The position numbers and the translations under genes are program-made. A stretch of DNA of 64,000 bases from Microtetraspora glauca (GTDB lineage Bacteria > Actinomycetota > Actinomycetes > Streptosporangiales > Streptosporangiaceae), in assembly GCA_001570385.1 (NCBI GenBank), contig BBYL01000022.1:1-64000 (forward strand), given 5' to 3'. How positions within the stretch are numbered: the stretch's first letter is position 1; each line of letters opens with the position of its first letter. Of the stretch, positions 16,998-26,251 are shown piece after piece. The notes below the pieces were generated by a model. That model did no database searches. It had not been told where the DNA came from and worked only from the letters and a program-made list of their open reading frames with translations.

Positions 16998-18323
16998 TCA
17001 CCCGGCCCCTCGGGCGCACCGGAACCCGGCGAAGATCTGCCGCCGGATCGGATAGTCCCAGTTCCGGAACGTCGTACGGGCGGCCGTGGGATGGGTGGCC
17101 CACGATCCGCCGCGCAGCACGCGGTAGGTCTCGCCGAAGAACACCTCGCTGTACTCGGCGTAGGGGAAGCTCCGGAAACCCGGATACGGCTGGAACCAGG
17201 AGGAGGTCCATTCCCACACGTCGCCGATCAGTTGCTCCGCGCCGTACGGCCCGGCCCCCGCGGGGTACGCGCCGACGGGTGCGGGTCTGGCCGCCCGGTG
17301 GCCGAGGCCCGCCTGGTCCGCCCGGGGTTCCGCGTCGCCCCACGGGAAGGTGCGGCCGCCGCACGCCTTCTCCCATTCCGCCTCGGTCGGCAGCCGCTTG
17401 CCCGCCCACCGGGCGTAGGCGTCGGCCTCGTACCAGGAGACGTGCTGCACCGGCTCGTCCGGCGGCACGGGCTCCATCCGGCCGAAGCGGTCGCGCCACC
17501 AGCCGTCACCGTTCCGGGTCCAGAACAACGGGGCATGGATCCCCTTCGCGCTGACCCACTCCCAGCCCTCCGGCCGCCACCAGCGCCGGTCGCCGTACCC
17601 GCCGTCCGCGACGAAGGCGGCGTAGTCGCCGTTGCTCACCGGCCAGCGGTCGAGCCAGTAACCCGGCAGGTTCACCAGATGCGCGGGGCGCTCGTTGTCG
17701 TACGCCCAGGGCAGCGTGTCCGTCCCCATCGTGAAAGGGCCGGGGGGCACGAAGACCTCGCGGGACGGCGCCCCTGCCCCCACCGCGGACGGGACGCGGC
17801 CGGGGGGCGACTCGCCGTCCCTGATCAGCCCGGGTTCCCTGGAGAGCTGCAACGTCGCGAGCATGGTCTCGTCGTGCTGGTGCTCGTGCTGGAGGACCAG
17901 GCCGAACACGAAACCTCCCGCGCGCAACGGGTCGGGGTCCTCCAGGTCGACGGCGTCGAGCACGTCGAGGACCCGGCCGCGGACCCCGGAGATGTACCGC
18001 CGCGCCTCGGCGGGCCCCAGGAGGGGCAGCGCGGGCCGGTTCTTGCGCGGATGCTTGAACGCGTCGTAGATGTCGTCGATCTCGGGGCGCAGCGGGGTGA
18101 TCCCCCCGGCCTCGCGCAGCACCCACAGCTCCTCGTAGTTGCCGACGTGGGCGAGGTCCCACACCAGCGGGGACATCAGCGGCGAGTGCTGGCGCACCAG
18201 CAGGTCGTCCTCCAGGTCCGTGTACGCCAGGGACCGGTCGCGGGCGGCGGCCAACTCGGCGGCGATCAGCTCCTTGGGCGCGTGTCGCGGGTCCGGTTCC
18301 CGCTGGGCAAGCCGTTCTCTCAT
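16998..18323 (-). CDS. egtB: Hercynine oxygenase (iron-dependent sulfoxide synthase)
   Basis: A 441-residue non-heme iron enzyme joining hercynine to gamma-glutamylcysteine with oxygen. The N-terminal DinB-like domain contains the iron ligands, seen as LVWDLAHVGNYEELW and the HEHQHDETM motif (H-x3-H type). The C-terminal formylglycine-generating-enzyme/C-lectin domain has FTMGTD, LPTEAEWEKA, VWEWTSSWF and VLRGGSWATHP. The start ATG at 18323 overlaps the egtA stop by four bases. Confidence 0.96.
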   Translation of the reverse strand: MRERLAQREPDPRHAPKELIAAELAAARDRSLAYTDLEDDLLVRQHSPLMSPLVWDLAHVGNYEELWVLREAGGITPLRPEIDDIYDAFKHPRKNRPALPLLGPAEARRYISGVRGRVLDVLDAVDLEDPDPLRAGGFVFGLVLQHEHQHDETMLATLQLSREPGLIRDGESPPGRVPSAVGAGAPSREVFVPPGPFTMGTDTLPWAYDNERPAHLVNLPGYWLDRWPVSNGDYAAFVADGGYGDRRWWRPEGWEWVSAKGIHAPLFWTRNGDGWWRDRFGRMEPVPPDEPVQHVSWYEADAYARWAGKRLPTEAEWEKACGGRTFPWGDAEPRADQAGLGHRAARPAPVGAYPAGAGPYGAEQLIGDVWEWTSSWFQPYPGFRSFPYAEYSEVFFGETYRVLRGGSWATHPTAARTTFRNWDYPIRRQIFAGFRCARGAG

Positions 18324-19453
18324 ACGCACATCTCCAGGTCGAGGGCCGGAGATCGGCCGGGTTCGATGTGCCGGGCGGCGAACCGGTCCACCCGGTCGAC
18401 CAGCCACGGCTCCGCTCCCAGGCGGGGCAGCGCCTCGACGGCGGCGCGGAAGCAGGCCTCGGCCGTCCGTCTCAGGTGGGGTTCCGCCAGGCCGAACCGG
18501 GCGGCGCGCACCCAGGCCCCGCGGACCGGCCACGCCGCGTCGAGAGCGACGTCCCCCGCCCGGTCGTCCGTGACGAGCGCGTGGACCACGGCCACGCAGA
18601 CCGGCCAGTCGTCCAGCGCCTGGGCGTCGAGGTAGCGCGTCTCCATCCAGCCGCGCGGCCGTACCGGCGGGAAGAGGGTGGTCGCGTGGTAGGCCAGGTC
18701 CTCGTCGGTCGGCGGCCTCCCGGCGACCCGGGCGAACTCCCGGTACGGCGAGCCGTCCAGGACCACCCGGCATCCGGCGGCGCCGTCGCCCGCGCTGTCC
18801 CGGACCAGCATGAGACGGGCGTCGAGGAGGTAGCCGGCCCACTCCTCCACCGGGTCGCCTCCCATGGCGACGGGAGCCGTCCTGGTCCGGTCCAGGTGGT
18901 GCCAGACGGCCTGGCGACCGGACATCCAGCCGTCCCTCGGCGAGTTGGCGAAGGCCGCGACCAGCACCGGGCCGAGCAGGTGCGCCCGGTCCCAGCGGAC
19001 ACGCGGGTTCGCCCCGAAGTCGAGGTTCACCTGGATGGAGGCCGTCGAGCACATCATCAGCCGCCCGTACGGCACGCCCAGGAACGCCGCCATGGCGTCG
19101 TACCGGGGAAGGCGGAGCTGGCGTCGGGGCGGCCGGAACGGGTCGAGCGCGAAACCGCCGAGCACCAGTCCCGCTCCGGAGAACGCGAGCCGTACGGCGT
19201 CCAGGTCGGAGACGAGGCCCGCGACGGCCTGCGACAGCGGGAGCGGAGGCGTGGCGAGTTCGAGCTGCCCGCCGGGCTCGAAGGTGACGCGGCTCCCACC
19301 GGGCAATGGCGGAAGCGCGTCGGCGACGCGGGCGATGGGCACCTGGCGTGACGGCGTCTCCGCGTCGAACACCAGGAACTCCAGCTCTACGCCCACCCGG
19401 TCCGTTTCGGTGCGCTGGAAGCACCCCCGCGCAAAAGCTTGAACATCCGTCAT
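18320..19453 (-). CDS. egtA: Glutamate-cysteine ligase of ergothioneine pathway
   Basis: A 377-residue GCS2-type glutamate-cysteine ligase supplying gamma-glutamylcysteine to EgtB. The N-terminus has VGVELEFLVFD, the ATP/Mg-binding strand, then FEPGGQLELATPP, and the middle has STASIQVNLDFG; all are conserved in EgtA. The ATG at 19453 is chosen over a start 15 codons upstream because GGAGGGG precedes it. First gene of egtABCD; the pyridoxal-dependent C-S lyase step (EgtE) has no gene in the window. Its promoter should lie in 19454-19543. Confidence 0.95.
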   Translation of the reverse strand: MTDVQAFARGCFQRTETDRVGVELEFLVFDAETPSRQVPIARVADALPPLPGGSRVTFEPGGQLELATPPLPLSQAVAGLVSDLDAVRLAFSGAGLVLGGFALDPFRPPRRQLRLPRYDAMAAFLGVPYGRLMMCSTASIQVNLDFGANPRVRWDRAHLLGPVLVAAFANSPRDGWMSGRQAVWHHLDRTRTAPVAMGGDPVEEWAGYLLDARLMLVRDSAGDGAAGCRVVLDGSPYREFARVAGRPPTDEDLAYHATTLFPPVRPRGWMETRYLDAQALDDWPVCVAVVHALVTDDRAGDVALDAAWPVRGAWVRAARFGLAEPHLRRTAEACFRAAVEALPRLGAEPWLVDRVDRFAARHIEPGRSPALDLEMCV

Positions 19454-19543
19454 CGCCCCTCCAGCTACGGGACCCAAGTCATCCCCGCTTTGACTCACAT
19501 GTAACGCATGTAGTTGAAAGTGGGCTTTGACCTGCTTTGGGAG

Positions 19544-20197
19544 TCAGGCGGCGGGTGACCATTCGTGGTTGTCCATGCGGATCAGCGAGACGCCGACGAT
19601 CCCGAACACCACGAGCAGGATGACCGGACCGGAGAGCCCGAGCCACAGGTTCCACGCGCTCGCGCCGAAGAGCCAGACGAGGATCCCGGCGAGCACGCCG
19701 GCGGGGAACCACCAGCCCACCCGCCCCGACCAGGCGTAGGCGACCGCCACGAGGACCAGCCCGAGGAACGAGCCGATCATGCCGGGCATCTGCCAGGCGA
19801 CGATCATCGCGGGCTGCGCGGCGTCCTGCATGATCTTCTCCGCCTGCGCGACGGGCAACTGCTGGAACACCGTGATGTCGAAGAAGTCCGAGATCATCAG
19901 CGACGAGAAGTTGATCAGACCGAGGACGGTCACCGCGCCCGCCAGGTTGGCGAGGACGACGCCCTTGCGGCGCACCAGGTGGACCAGCCCGATGACGCCG
20001 GGCACCCACAGGACCCAGGCGTAGTGGAGGAGGGTCGCGCTGACCCCCGTGGCCGCGGGATTGTTCGCGTAGGCGAGGACATCCTCGCTCCCGGACTCCG
20101 TCGGATCGACGGCCATGCCGAGGAGCAGGCAGAGCGGGGCGAGGATGAGGCTGAGGCCCGCCGCCGTGCGGCGGAACCTGTCCGCGTTGGTAATCAT
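19544..20197 (-). CDS. Six-segment integral membrane protein of unknown function
   Basis: A 217-residue membrane protein with about six hydrophobic segments (roughly residues 15-35, 58-80, 85-105, 135-160, 165-185, 190-208). It resembles actinomycete DUF4386-like membrane proteins in length and layout, but no residue pattern lets me assign activity. The ATG at 20197 is preferred to a GTG-like upstream start because the charged N-terminus MITNADRFRR precedes the first segment as expected. It is divergent from the sensor kinase gene and could be its target. Confidence 0.75.
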   Translation of the reverse strand: MITNADRFRRTAAGLSLILAPLCLLLGMAVDPTESGSEDVLAYANNPAATGVSATLLHYAWVLWVPGVIGLVHLVRRKGVVLANLAGAVTVLGLINFSSLMISDFFDITVFQQLPVAQAEKIMQDAAQPAMIVAWQMPGMIGSFLGLVLVAVAYAWSGRVGWWFPAGVLAGILVWLFGASAWNLWLGLSGPVILLVVFGIVGVSLIRMDNHEWSPAA

Positions 20198-20281
20198 GCG
20201 GCAGACGGTAGGAATCAGCACCCCTTCGGGTCGTCAAGGCGCCCTTTGAATCCACGATCCCCCGCAAGGATGATTTATCGG

Positions 20282-20287
20282 TATAAA
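20282..20287 (+). promoter_or_regulatory. TATAAA -10 element, probable leaderless transcript
   Basis: TATAAA ends seven bases before the ATG of the sensor kinase gene, so transcription would begin at or next to the start codon. There is no Shine-Dalgarno sequence between them. This fits the leaderless mRNAs that are common in actinobacteria. No clear -35 hexamer is seen at 16-18 bases upstream. Confidence 0.5.
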
Positions 20288-20294
20288 GGCCCCC

Positions 20295-21401
20295 ATGCGC
20301 TCACCGATCGACTGGCTCATCGCGGTCATCATCGGCCTGTTCGCGGTGGCCGAGGAGCTCAGCGGCAGAAACGCCATCCCCGGAGGCCGGCCGTCGGCGT
20401 GGTGGGTCGTGGCCGGTGTCGCGGCCGCCGTTCTCGTCCTCTATCGGCGGCGCGCCCCCTTCGCCGTCCTGTGCGTCTACTCGGCCGCCAACGTCCTCGG
20501 CTTCGTGCTGCTACGCGAGATGGCCGCGGCCTGGCAGTTCTACACCCAGCTCCTGCTGCTGTTCACGCTGCTCAGCGAGATACGGCCGACGAGCTGGAAG
20601 GCGGGGGTCGGCCTCGCCGCCACGGGCGCGTACCTGGTGTCGATGCTGACCTCGTCCCCGACCGTGGTCTGGGGCGACGTCGCGGTGGCGCTGGTCATGA
20701 CCGCGCTCGCCGGAGGGTCCGGGCTCGCCGTGCGCCGCCACCGGACGCTCGCCCTCCAGGCCCAGGAACGCGGCGAGCTGCTCGCCCAGGCCGCCGTCGC
20801 GGAGGAGCGCGCGCGGATCGCGCGCGAGCTGCACGACATCGTCGCGCACAGCGTCAGCGTCATGACCATGCAGGCCGGGGGCGTGCGGCTCATGCTCGGC
20901 CGGGACCAGGACCGGGAGCGCGAGATCCTGACCACGATCGAGGACACCGGCCGCGAGGCCGTCGACGAGCTGCGGCGCATGCTCGGCCTGCTGCGCGGCC
21001 CGGACGGCGACGGGCTGACCCCGCAGCCCACCCTCGACCGCCTCGACGACCTGATGGAGCAGTCGCGGGCGGCGGGCCTCGACGTGACGGTCGAGGTCAT
21101 CGGCGATCCGGTCCCCCTGCCCGCCGGTCTCGGCCTGTCCGCGTACCGCATCGTCCAGGAGGCGCTCACGAACACGCTCAAACACGCCGGACCGACCGCG
21201 GTCGCGGTGACCGTCGGCTACGCGCCCGGCGAGCTCCGCCTCGACATCGCCGACGAGGGACCGCGCGACGGCCGCACCACGCCGGGGCGGGGCGGCCACG
21301 GCCTGATCGGCATGCGGGAACGGGTCGCGCTGTTCCACGGCCGGCTCGCCACCGGCCCCGCCGGACGGGGCTACGCGGTGCGGGCGGTGATCCCGCTGTG
21401 A
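20295..21401 (+). CDS. NarL-type two-component sensor histidine kinase
   Basis: A 368-residue HisKA_3 kinase. Four to five membrane segments occupy residues 5-150, with no extracellular sensor domain. The dimerisation helix AEERARIARELHDIVAHSVSVM contains the phosphorylated histidine (about residue 186), and the HATPase_c domain has YRIVQEALTNTLKHA and GHGLIGMRERV. Autophosphorylation and transfer to the next gene's product are expected; the two genes overlap by four bases. The signal is unknown; the adjacent divergent membrane protein is a possible partner. Confidence 0.94.
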   Translation: MRSPIDWLIAVIIGLFAVAEELSGRNAIPGGRPSAWWVVAGVAAAVLVLYRRRAPFAVLCVYSAANVLGFVLLREMAAAWQFYTQLLLLFTLLSEIRPTSWKAGVGLAATGAYLVSMLTSSPTVVWGDVAVALVMTALAGGSGLAVRRHRTLALQAQERGELLAQAAVAEERARIARELHDIVAHSVSVMTMQAGGVRLMLGRDQDREREILTTIEDTGREAVDELRRMLGLLRGPDGDGLTPQPTLDRLDDLMEQSRAAGLDVTVEVIGDPVPLPAGLGLSAYRIVQEALTNTLKHAGPTAVAVTVGYAPGELRLDIADEGPRDGRTTPGRGGHGLIGMRERVALFHGRLATGPAGRGYAVRAVIPL

Positions 21402-22069
21402 CCGAGGCGATCGGCGTCCTGATCGCGGACGACCAGGCGATGATCCGCGCGGGCCTGCGGCTGGTGATCGGCACCCAGCCCGACCTCGTGGTGACGGGCG
21501 AGGCCGCCGACGGCCAGGCCGCCGTCGAGCTGGCCCGGCGGCTCCGCCCCGACGTGGTCCTGCTCGACATCGCGATGCCCAAGATGGACGGGCTGACCGC
21601 GGCCCGGCGGATCCTCGACGATCCCGACCCGCCCGGGGTGATCATGCTGACCACGTACGACACCGACGAGAATCTGGACCGGGCGCTGCGCGCCGGGGTG
21701 CGCGGGTTCCTGCTCAAGGTGTCGCCGCCCGAGCAGCTGTTCGCCGCGATCCGCACCGCCGCCAGGGGCGAGGCCCTGCTCGACCCCGCCGTGACACGGC
21801 GCGTCATCGAAGGGTACGGCCGGCTGCCCGAGGAGAGCGCGGCCCCGGAGCCGGATCTCACGCCGCGTGAACGCGACGTTCTCCTGCTCATCGCCCGCGG
21901 ACTGTCCAACGCGGAGATCGCCGCCACGCTGGTGATCTCCGACGCCACGGTCAGCAGCCACATCAACCGGCTCCTCGCCAAGCTCGGCCTGCGCGACCGC
22001 GCCCAGGCCGTCCGCTACGCGTACGAGTCGGGGGTCGTCCGTCCGGGCGATGCCGGTAGCGTTGGGTGA
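21398..22069 (+). CDS. NarL/FixJ-family response regulator
   Basis: A 223-residue regulator with an N-terminal receiver (acidic pair D11-D12, phosphorylation site D57 in [13 protein letters not shown], the T/Y switch in MLTTYDT and a lysine in [11 protein letters not shown]) and a C-terminal LuxR-type helix-turn-helix ([22 protein letters not shown]). The GTG start overlaps the kinase stop. It should control the local membrane gene or itself. dapD starts one base after its stop, so read-through into dapD is likely. Confidence 0.94.
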   Translation: MTEAIGVLIADDQAMIRAGLRLVIGTQPDLVVTGEAADGQAAVELARRLRPDVVLLDIAMPKMDGLTAARRILDDPDPPGVIMLTTYDTDENLDRALRAGVRGFLLKVSPPEQLFAAIRTAARGEALLDPAVTRRVIEGYGRLPEESAAPEPDLTPRERDVLLLIARGLSNAEIAATLVISDATVSSHINRLLAKLGLRDRAQAVRYAYESGVVRPGDAGSVG

Positions 22070-22070
22070 T

Positions 22071-23036
22071 ATGACAGCTATCGATCCCGGCACCATGGGT
22101 GCGCACGGCATTGGCGTGGCGACGATCGCCCCGGACGGCACCGTCCTCGACACCTGGTTCCCCGCTCCCGCCCTGGGCGACCCCACGTCCGTGGGATCAC
22201 GGCGGCTGGCCGGCTCCGAGGCGGGCGAGCTCGCCGCGCTCGTCGGCCCCGACCCGGCGCGCGGCGTCGAGGTGGTCGCGGTCCGCACCGGCATCGCCAA
22301 GCTGTCCGAGCCGCCGGTGGACGCGCACGACGCCTACCTGCGGCTGCACCTGCTGTCCGCCCGGCTGGTCCGCCCGCACGGGCTCAACCTGGACGGTCTC
22401 TTCGGCCTGCTCGCCAACGTCGTGTGGACCAACCACGGCCCGTGCCCCGTCGAGGACTTCGAGAGCGCGCGGCTCCGGCTGCGGGCGCGCGGCCCGGTGA
22501 CCGTCCACGGCGTGGACAAGTTCCCGCGGATGGTCGACTACGTCCTTCCCTCGGGTGTGCGCGTCGCCGACGCCGACCGGGTACGGCTCGGCGCCCACCT
22601 GGCGGCGGGCACCACGGTGATGCACGAGGGCTTCGTCAACTTCAACGCCGGCACCCTGGGCGCCTCCATGGTCGAGGGCCGCATCTCCGCCGGAGTCGTC
22701 GTCGGCGACGGGTCCGACGTCGGCGGCGGCGCGTCGATCATGGGCACCCTCTCGGGCGGCGGCAAGGAGGTCATCTCCGTCGGCGAGCGCTGCCTGCTCG
22801 GCGCCAACTCCGGCATCGGCATCTCCCTCGGCGACGACTGCGTGGTCGAGGCCGGCCTGTACGTCACCGCGGGGACCAAGGTCGCCCTTCCCGGCGGGGA
22901 GACGGTCAAGGCCAAGGAGCTGTCCGGCCGTTCCGGCATCCTGCTGCGCCGCAACTCCACCACCGGCGCCGTCGAGGCCGTCCCCCGCAAGGGCACCGGC
23001 ATCGAGCTCAACGCCGCCCTGCACGCGAACGACTGA
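22071..23036 (+). CDS. dapD: Tetrahydrodipicolinate N-succinyltransferase
   Basis: A 321-residue left-handed beta-helix succinyltransferase of the actinobacterial DapD type, catalysing the succinyl-CoA step in meso-diaminopimelate and lysine synthesis. The central region shows the hexapeptide repeats ([23 protein letters not shown] leading to [18 protein letters not shown] and [14 protein letters not shown]), the last carrying the conserved active-site loop. The ATG at 22071 is chosen because it gives the family N-terminus; seven extra upstream codons overlap the regulator gene. An essential cell-wall gene placed behind a two-component pair. Confidence 0.95.
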   Translation: MTAIDPGTMGAHGIGVATIAPDGTVLDTWFPAPALGDPTSVGSRRLAGSEAGELAALVGPDPARGVEVVAVRTGIAKLSEPPVDAHDAYLRLHLLSARLVRPHGLNLDGLFGLLANVVWTNHGPCPVEDFESARLRLRARGPVTVHGVDKFPRMVDYVLPSGVRVADADRVRLGAHLAAGTTVMHEGFVNFNAGTLGASMVEGRISAGVVVGDGSDVGGGASIMGTLSGGGKEVISVGERCLLGANSGIGISLGDDCVVEAGLYVTAGTKVALPGGETVKAKELSGRSGILLRRNSTTGAVEAVPRKGTGIELNAALHAND

Positions 23037-23119
23037 CCTTCGCATCCGCGGGCTTCGTGCCCCGGCGGCGTGCCGGGGCACGCCGCCGGATCGGGGATCC
23101 GTCGTCCAGGATGGTGACC

Positions 23120-23845
23120 ATGAGTTCCCGAAGGCTGCACCACGGGACCGGACCCGGGACGATCACCCCGGACGGCTGCGCCGTGGACTATTACGCGATG
23201 CTCACTCCGAACGGCGAACCCGAACTCGTCCACGCGGCGATCCCCGAGGGCGCCTCGATCCTCGAACTCGGCGCGGGCGCCGGCCGGGTCACCCACCGCC
23301 TCCTGGCCCTCGGACACGAGGTGGTCGCCGTGGACGAGTCCCCCGAGATGCTCGCCCACATCGAGGGGGCGAAGACCGTCCGCTCCTCCATCCAGTCGCT
23401 GTCGCTTCGGAGGAGGTTCGACGTCGTCCTGCTCATGTCCTTCGTGATCGAGACGCCCGACGACGAGCTGCGCCGGGCGTTTCTTCGTACGTGCCGGGAG
23501 CACGTCGCAGACGACGGATGCGTGATCCTGCAGCGCAAGCTACCCGAGTGGTACGACACCGTCGAGCCCTTCGAGCGGGTCGCCGCAGACGGCCACGTCG
23601 TGCGGATGACCGCGGTCGACCGGCCGGAACCCCACCTCATCGACGCGACCATGGAGTACACGGTCGGCGACCGGCGCTGGACCCACACCTTCCTGAGCAG
23701 GCGTCTCGACGACGACTTCCTCGCGGCCGAACTCGACGCGGCCGGCCTGGCGATGGCGGAGTTCCTGCGGGGAGACCGCGGCTGGGTCCGGGCGCTTCCT
23801 GCGCGTCTCGGGGCGTCCCTGAGACGGCCCCCGGCCATTCCCTGA
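23120..23845 (+). CDS. SAM-dependent methyltransferase (class I)
   Basis: A protein of about 241 residues with a class I Rossmann methyltransferase core: motif I is ILELGAGAGRVTHRLL near residue 50, followed by an acidic EVVAVDESPEML loop and FDVVLLMSFVIE. The last third lacks further recognisable signature. The substrate is not predictable. The ATG at 23120 follows AGGA at eight bases; an ATG at 23111 is possible. It lies between dapD and a small membrane protein, each apparently separate. Confidence 0.85.
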   Translation: MSSRRLHHGTGPGTITPDGCAVDYYAMLTPNGEPELVHAAIPEGASILELGAGAGRVTHRLLALGHEVVAVDESPEMLAHIEGAKTVRSSIQSLSLRRRFDVVLLMSFVIETPDDELRRAFLRTCREHVADDGCVILQRKLPEWYDTVEPFERVAADGHVVRMTAVDRPEPHLIDATMEYTVGDRRWTHTFLSRRLDDDFLAAELDAAGLAMAEFLRGDRGWVRALPARLGASLRRPPAIP

Positions 23846-23908
23846 CTTGTCCCTGAGGTTCCCTTCCGCCGGGCGAAATCCGAGCTGAGACGGCATAGCG
23901 TTCGACAC

Positions 23909-24073
23909 ATGGGACGCATTCTTCTGATCGCCGCGCTCGTCGTGGTCGGCCTCTTCCTCCTCGGCTCCGTCATCGGCCTGGTCTTCAGCGCGCTGAAGTG
24001 GGTCCTGATCATCGGTGCGATCGTGCTGGGCGTGATGCTCATCATGAAGAGCACCGGTTCGCGCCGCCACTGA
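23909..24073 (+). CDS. Small hydrophobic membrane peptide, 54 residues
   Basis: A 54-codon frame starting MGRILLIAALVVVGLFLLG and ending in a short basic tail (KSTGSRRH). Two hydrophobic stretches (residues 3-28 and 31-46) are separated by a lysine and tryptophan, so it may span the membrane twice. The codon pattern is strongly actinomycete (G/C third bases), which supports coding. It ends just before a strong double hairpin. No family name recognised. Confidence 0.65.
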   Translation: MGRILLIAALVVVGLFLLGSVIGLVFSALKWVLIIGAIVLGVMLIMKSTGSRRH

Positions 24074-24079
24074 CCGCTG

Positions 24080-24126
24080 CCGCCCCGGGAAAAGGGGCGG
24101 GCCCCGCCGGTACCGGCGGGGCCCGC
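24080..24126. terminator. Double hairpin, bidirectional terminator
   Basis: Two GC-rich stem-loops share bases: CCGCCCC...GGGGCGG at 24080-24100 and the 26-base perfect palindrome GGGCCCCGCCGGTACC...at 24099-24124, extendable by two pairs. They sit between the converging small membrane gene and the cellulase gene. No T tract follows, as is usual in high-GC actinomycetes. The two stems overlap by seven bases, so only one can form at a time. Confidence 0.7.
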
Positions 24127-24160
24127 GGAGGAGACGCGGTTCAGCCGAGGCTGATCCGGC

Positions 24161-26005
24161 TCACGAGAGGGGCGGGTAGGCGTTCTTCAGCAGCTCCTGG
24201 AACTGGGCCGAGAACCAGTGGCCCGAGACGGGAGCGTTCGCGAGAGCGCCGGTCAGGTTGTTGCCGTTGCGCTCGTTACCGGTGTAGGTCGGGTCGCACA
24301 TCCGGTCGAAGCCCTTGCCCTCGTTGTTCGGGATCGCCGTGCTGGAGCCGTCGGACTCACCCGGAGGCTTCACCCAGACGTAGGCGTCGAGACCCGGAGC
24401 GGGGTTCGCCCGCGGACGCTCGCCGAGGCCGGCGCCGCTCTGGTTGCACCAGTTGCCGGCGTGGATCCGGCGGTCGACGCGGGACTCGTTGACGAAGGTG
24501 TTGACGTCGGTGGAGGTGCTCGCCTTGGTCGGGCGGGCGGTGCCTCCCCAGCCGTTGCGCGAGGTGTCGATGAGCATGCCGAGCGTGGACGGGAAGCCCT
24601 TCGAGATCAGCAGGTTCCGGAACGCCTGGGCGTAGGACAGCTCGTCCACGTACTGGTTCCAGTCCACCCAGCGGGACTGGCGGACCGTGGTGCCGTTGAC
24701 CGTGGTGCCGATGGAGAAGTACGGCTCGGTCAGCGCGGAGTAGTTCGCCGTGTTGGTGATGAAGCCGTCCACGCTCGCGAAGCCTGCGGTGGTGCCGCTG
24801 ACGGTCTGGGCGAACAGGTCGGCGGACGGGCCGAGGTTCGTGTCCCAGCCCAGCCAGCCGTGGTGCCCGGCGTCGACGTAGTTGTAGACGTTCGGGATGG
24901 CGTGCAGCTTGTTCAGGGCGTACTGGACACCCTGGACGTACGCGCCGGTCGACTTGGCCTCAGAACACTTCGCCAGGTTGAGGTTGGTGATCAGGTTCGG
25001 CAGAGAGTCGATCTCGACGATCGCCACGATCCGCAGGTTCGAGTACTTCGGATCCGCCATGATGGCCGCGATCGGGTCGATGTACTCGGTCTTGTACCTG
25101 TTCAGCCCGTTCTCCGCGATCAGCAGCTCACCGTTGGAGGCGAGCGCCGAGCAGTCGCGGTTCGGCAGGTTGTAGATGACGACCTGGATCGTCAGCGGCG
25201 CGCTGCCGTTCGCGGCGTCCTGGCGTACCGCCTCGTCCAGGTGGTCGCGCAGGCCCATGTGGTTGTCACCCGCGGACCCCGAGGTGATCGCGGCGATCCG
25301 GTCGAGCCAGATGGCGGTCGAGACCTTGGAGACCTTGGAACCGCCCGTCTCGGAGGCGGCCTTCGCGGACCAGTCCGGGTTCACGTACCCGGTCGCGTCG
25401 GCGTACGGGTTGTCCACGTGGGTGCCGGGCGGGACGCTGGGCGACGCGCTCGGCGAGGGCGACGGAGACGCCGAGGGAGACGCGGACGGCGAGGCGGACG
25501 GCGAGGCCGAGGGAGACGCGGACGGCGAGGCGCTCGGGCTCGGCGACGAGGTGCCGTTACAGGTCACGCCGTTGAGCGAGAACGAGGTGGGCGTGGGATT
25601 GCTCCCCGACCATGTGCCGTTGAAGCCGATGCTGGTCGAGGCACCGCTCGCCAGGCTCTTGTTCCAGTCCAGGTTGGTGGCGGTGACGTTCGACCCGCTC
25701 TGCGCGAAGTTAGCGCTCCAGCCGGGCAGGGTGACCTTCTGGCCGGAGTTGGGGAACGTGAAGGCGAGGGTCCAGCCGTTGACCGCGTCGCCCACGTTCT
25801 TGACCGTGATGTTGGCCGTGAATCCGCCGTTGCCGGGGCTCGACGTCCATTCGTTGGTCGAGTACGTGACGCTGCACGCGACGGCGGCGCTCGCCGACGT
25901 GGCGGCGGCCACGGCCATCGTGGAGCCGAGCGCGAGCACGGACACGGCGACGAGGCCGCGCCGTACCAGGGAGCGCGCCGCTCCGGATCGGGGAGTGAAT
26001 CTCAT
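24161..26005 (-). CDS. Secreted GH6 cellobiohydrolase with N-terminal CBM2
   Basis: A 614-residue secreted cellulase. A signal peptide with twin arginines and an ASASAAVA cleavage region covers about residues 1-42. A CBM2 cellulose-binding domain follows (about 43-145, with WNKSLASGASTSIGFNGTW). A (SPSA)n linker of about 45 residues leads to the GH6 catalytic domain (about 195-614). Its YNLPNRDCSA segment holds the catalytic acid region and VWVKPPGESDG the C-terminal active-site loop. The catalytic domain is about 415 residues, the length of exo-acting Cel6B enzymes rather than shorter endoglucanases. Start ATG 26005 follows AGGAGGACC. Upstream is a CebR operator. Confidence 0.95.
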   Translation of the reverse strand: MRFTPRSGAARSLVRRGLVAVSVLALGSTMAVAAATSASAAVACSVTYSTNEWTSSPGNGGFTANITVKNVGDAVNGWTLAFTFPNSGQKVTLPGWSANFAQSGSNVTATNLDWNKSLASGASTSIGFNGTWSGSNPTPTSFSLNGVTCNGTSSPSPSASPSASPSASPSASPSASPSASPSPSPSASPSVPPGTHVDNPYADATGYVNPDWSAKAASETGGSKVSKVSTAIWLDRIAAITSGSAGDNHMGLRDHLDEAVRQDAANGSAPLTIQVVIYNLPNRDCSALASNGELLIAENGLNRYKTEYIDPIAAIMADPKYSNLRIVAIVEIDSLPNLITNLNLAKCSEAKSTGAYVQGVQYALNKLHAIPNVYNYVDAGHHGWLGWDTNLGPSADLFAQTVSGTTAGFASVDGFITNTANYSALTEPYFSIGTTVNGTTVRQSRWVDWNQYVDELSYAQAFRNLLISKGFPSTLGMLIDTSRNGWGGTARPTKASTSTDVNTFVNESRVDRRIHAGNWCNQSGAGLGERPRANPAPGLDAYVWVKPPGESDGSSTAIPNNEGKGFDRMCDPTYTGNERNGNNLTGALANAPVSGHWFSAQFQELLKNAYPPLS

Positions 26006-26041
26006 TGCGGGGGTCCTCCTGGCGACATGGTCACTGCGCTT

Positions 26042-26055
26042 TGGGAGCGCTCCCA
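26042..26055. promoter_or_regulatory. CebR/CelR-type cellulose operator
   Basis: The perfect 14-bp palindrome TGGGAGCGCTCCCA lies 37 bases upstream of the cellulase start. This is the operator bound by the LacI-family repressor CebR/CelR in Thermobifida and Streptomyces, released by cellobiose. The repressor gene is not in the window. The remainder of 26006-26251 shows no other feature. Confidence 0.9.
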
Positions 26056-26251
26056 CAGAACATAGGCATGCCCCTTCCGCCCGTACAGGGAGCCGTCCGC
26101 GGGGGCGCCCTCAGCCCGGGGTCCCCCACGCCGGCGGCATGCCTCCGAGCAGCGCATCCACCACCGGAACACGCCCGGAGACGGGCTCTTTGTTTCCTGA
26201 AAGTTTCAACCGAGCGCACGGCCAGTACCGGAACCCGCCACGAGGGTGGGA

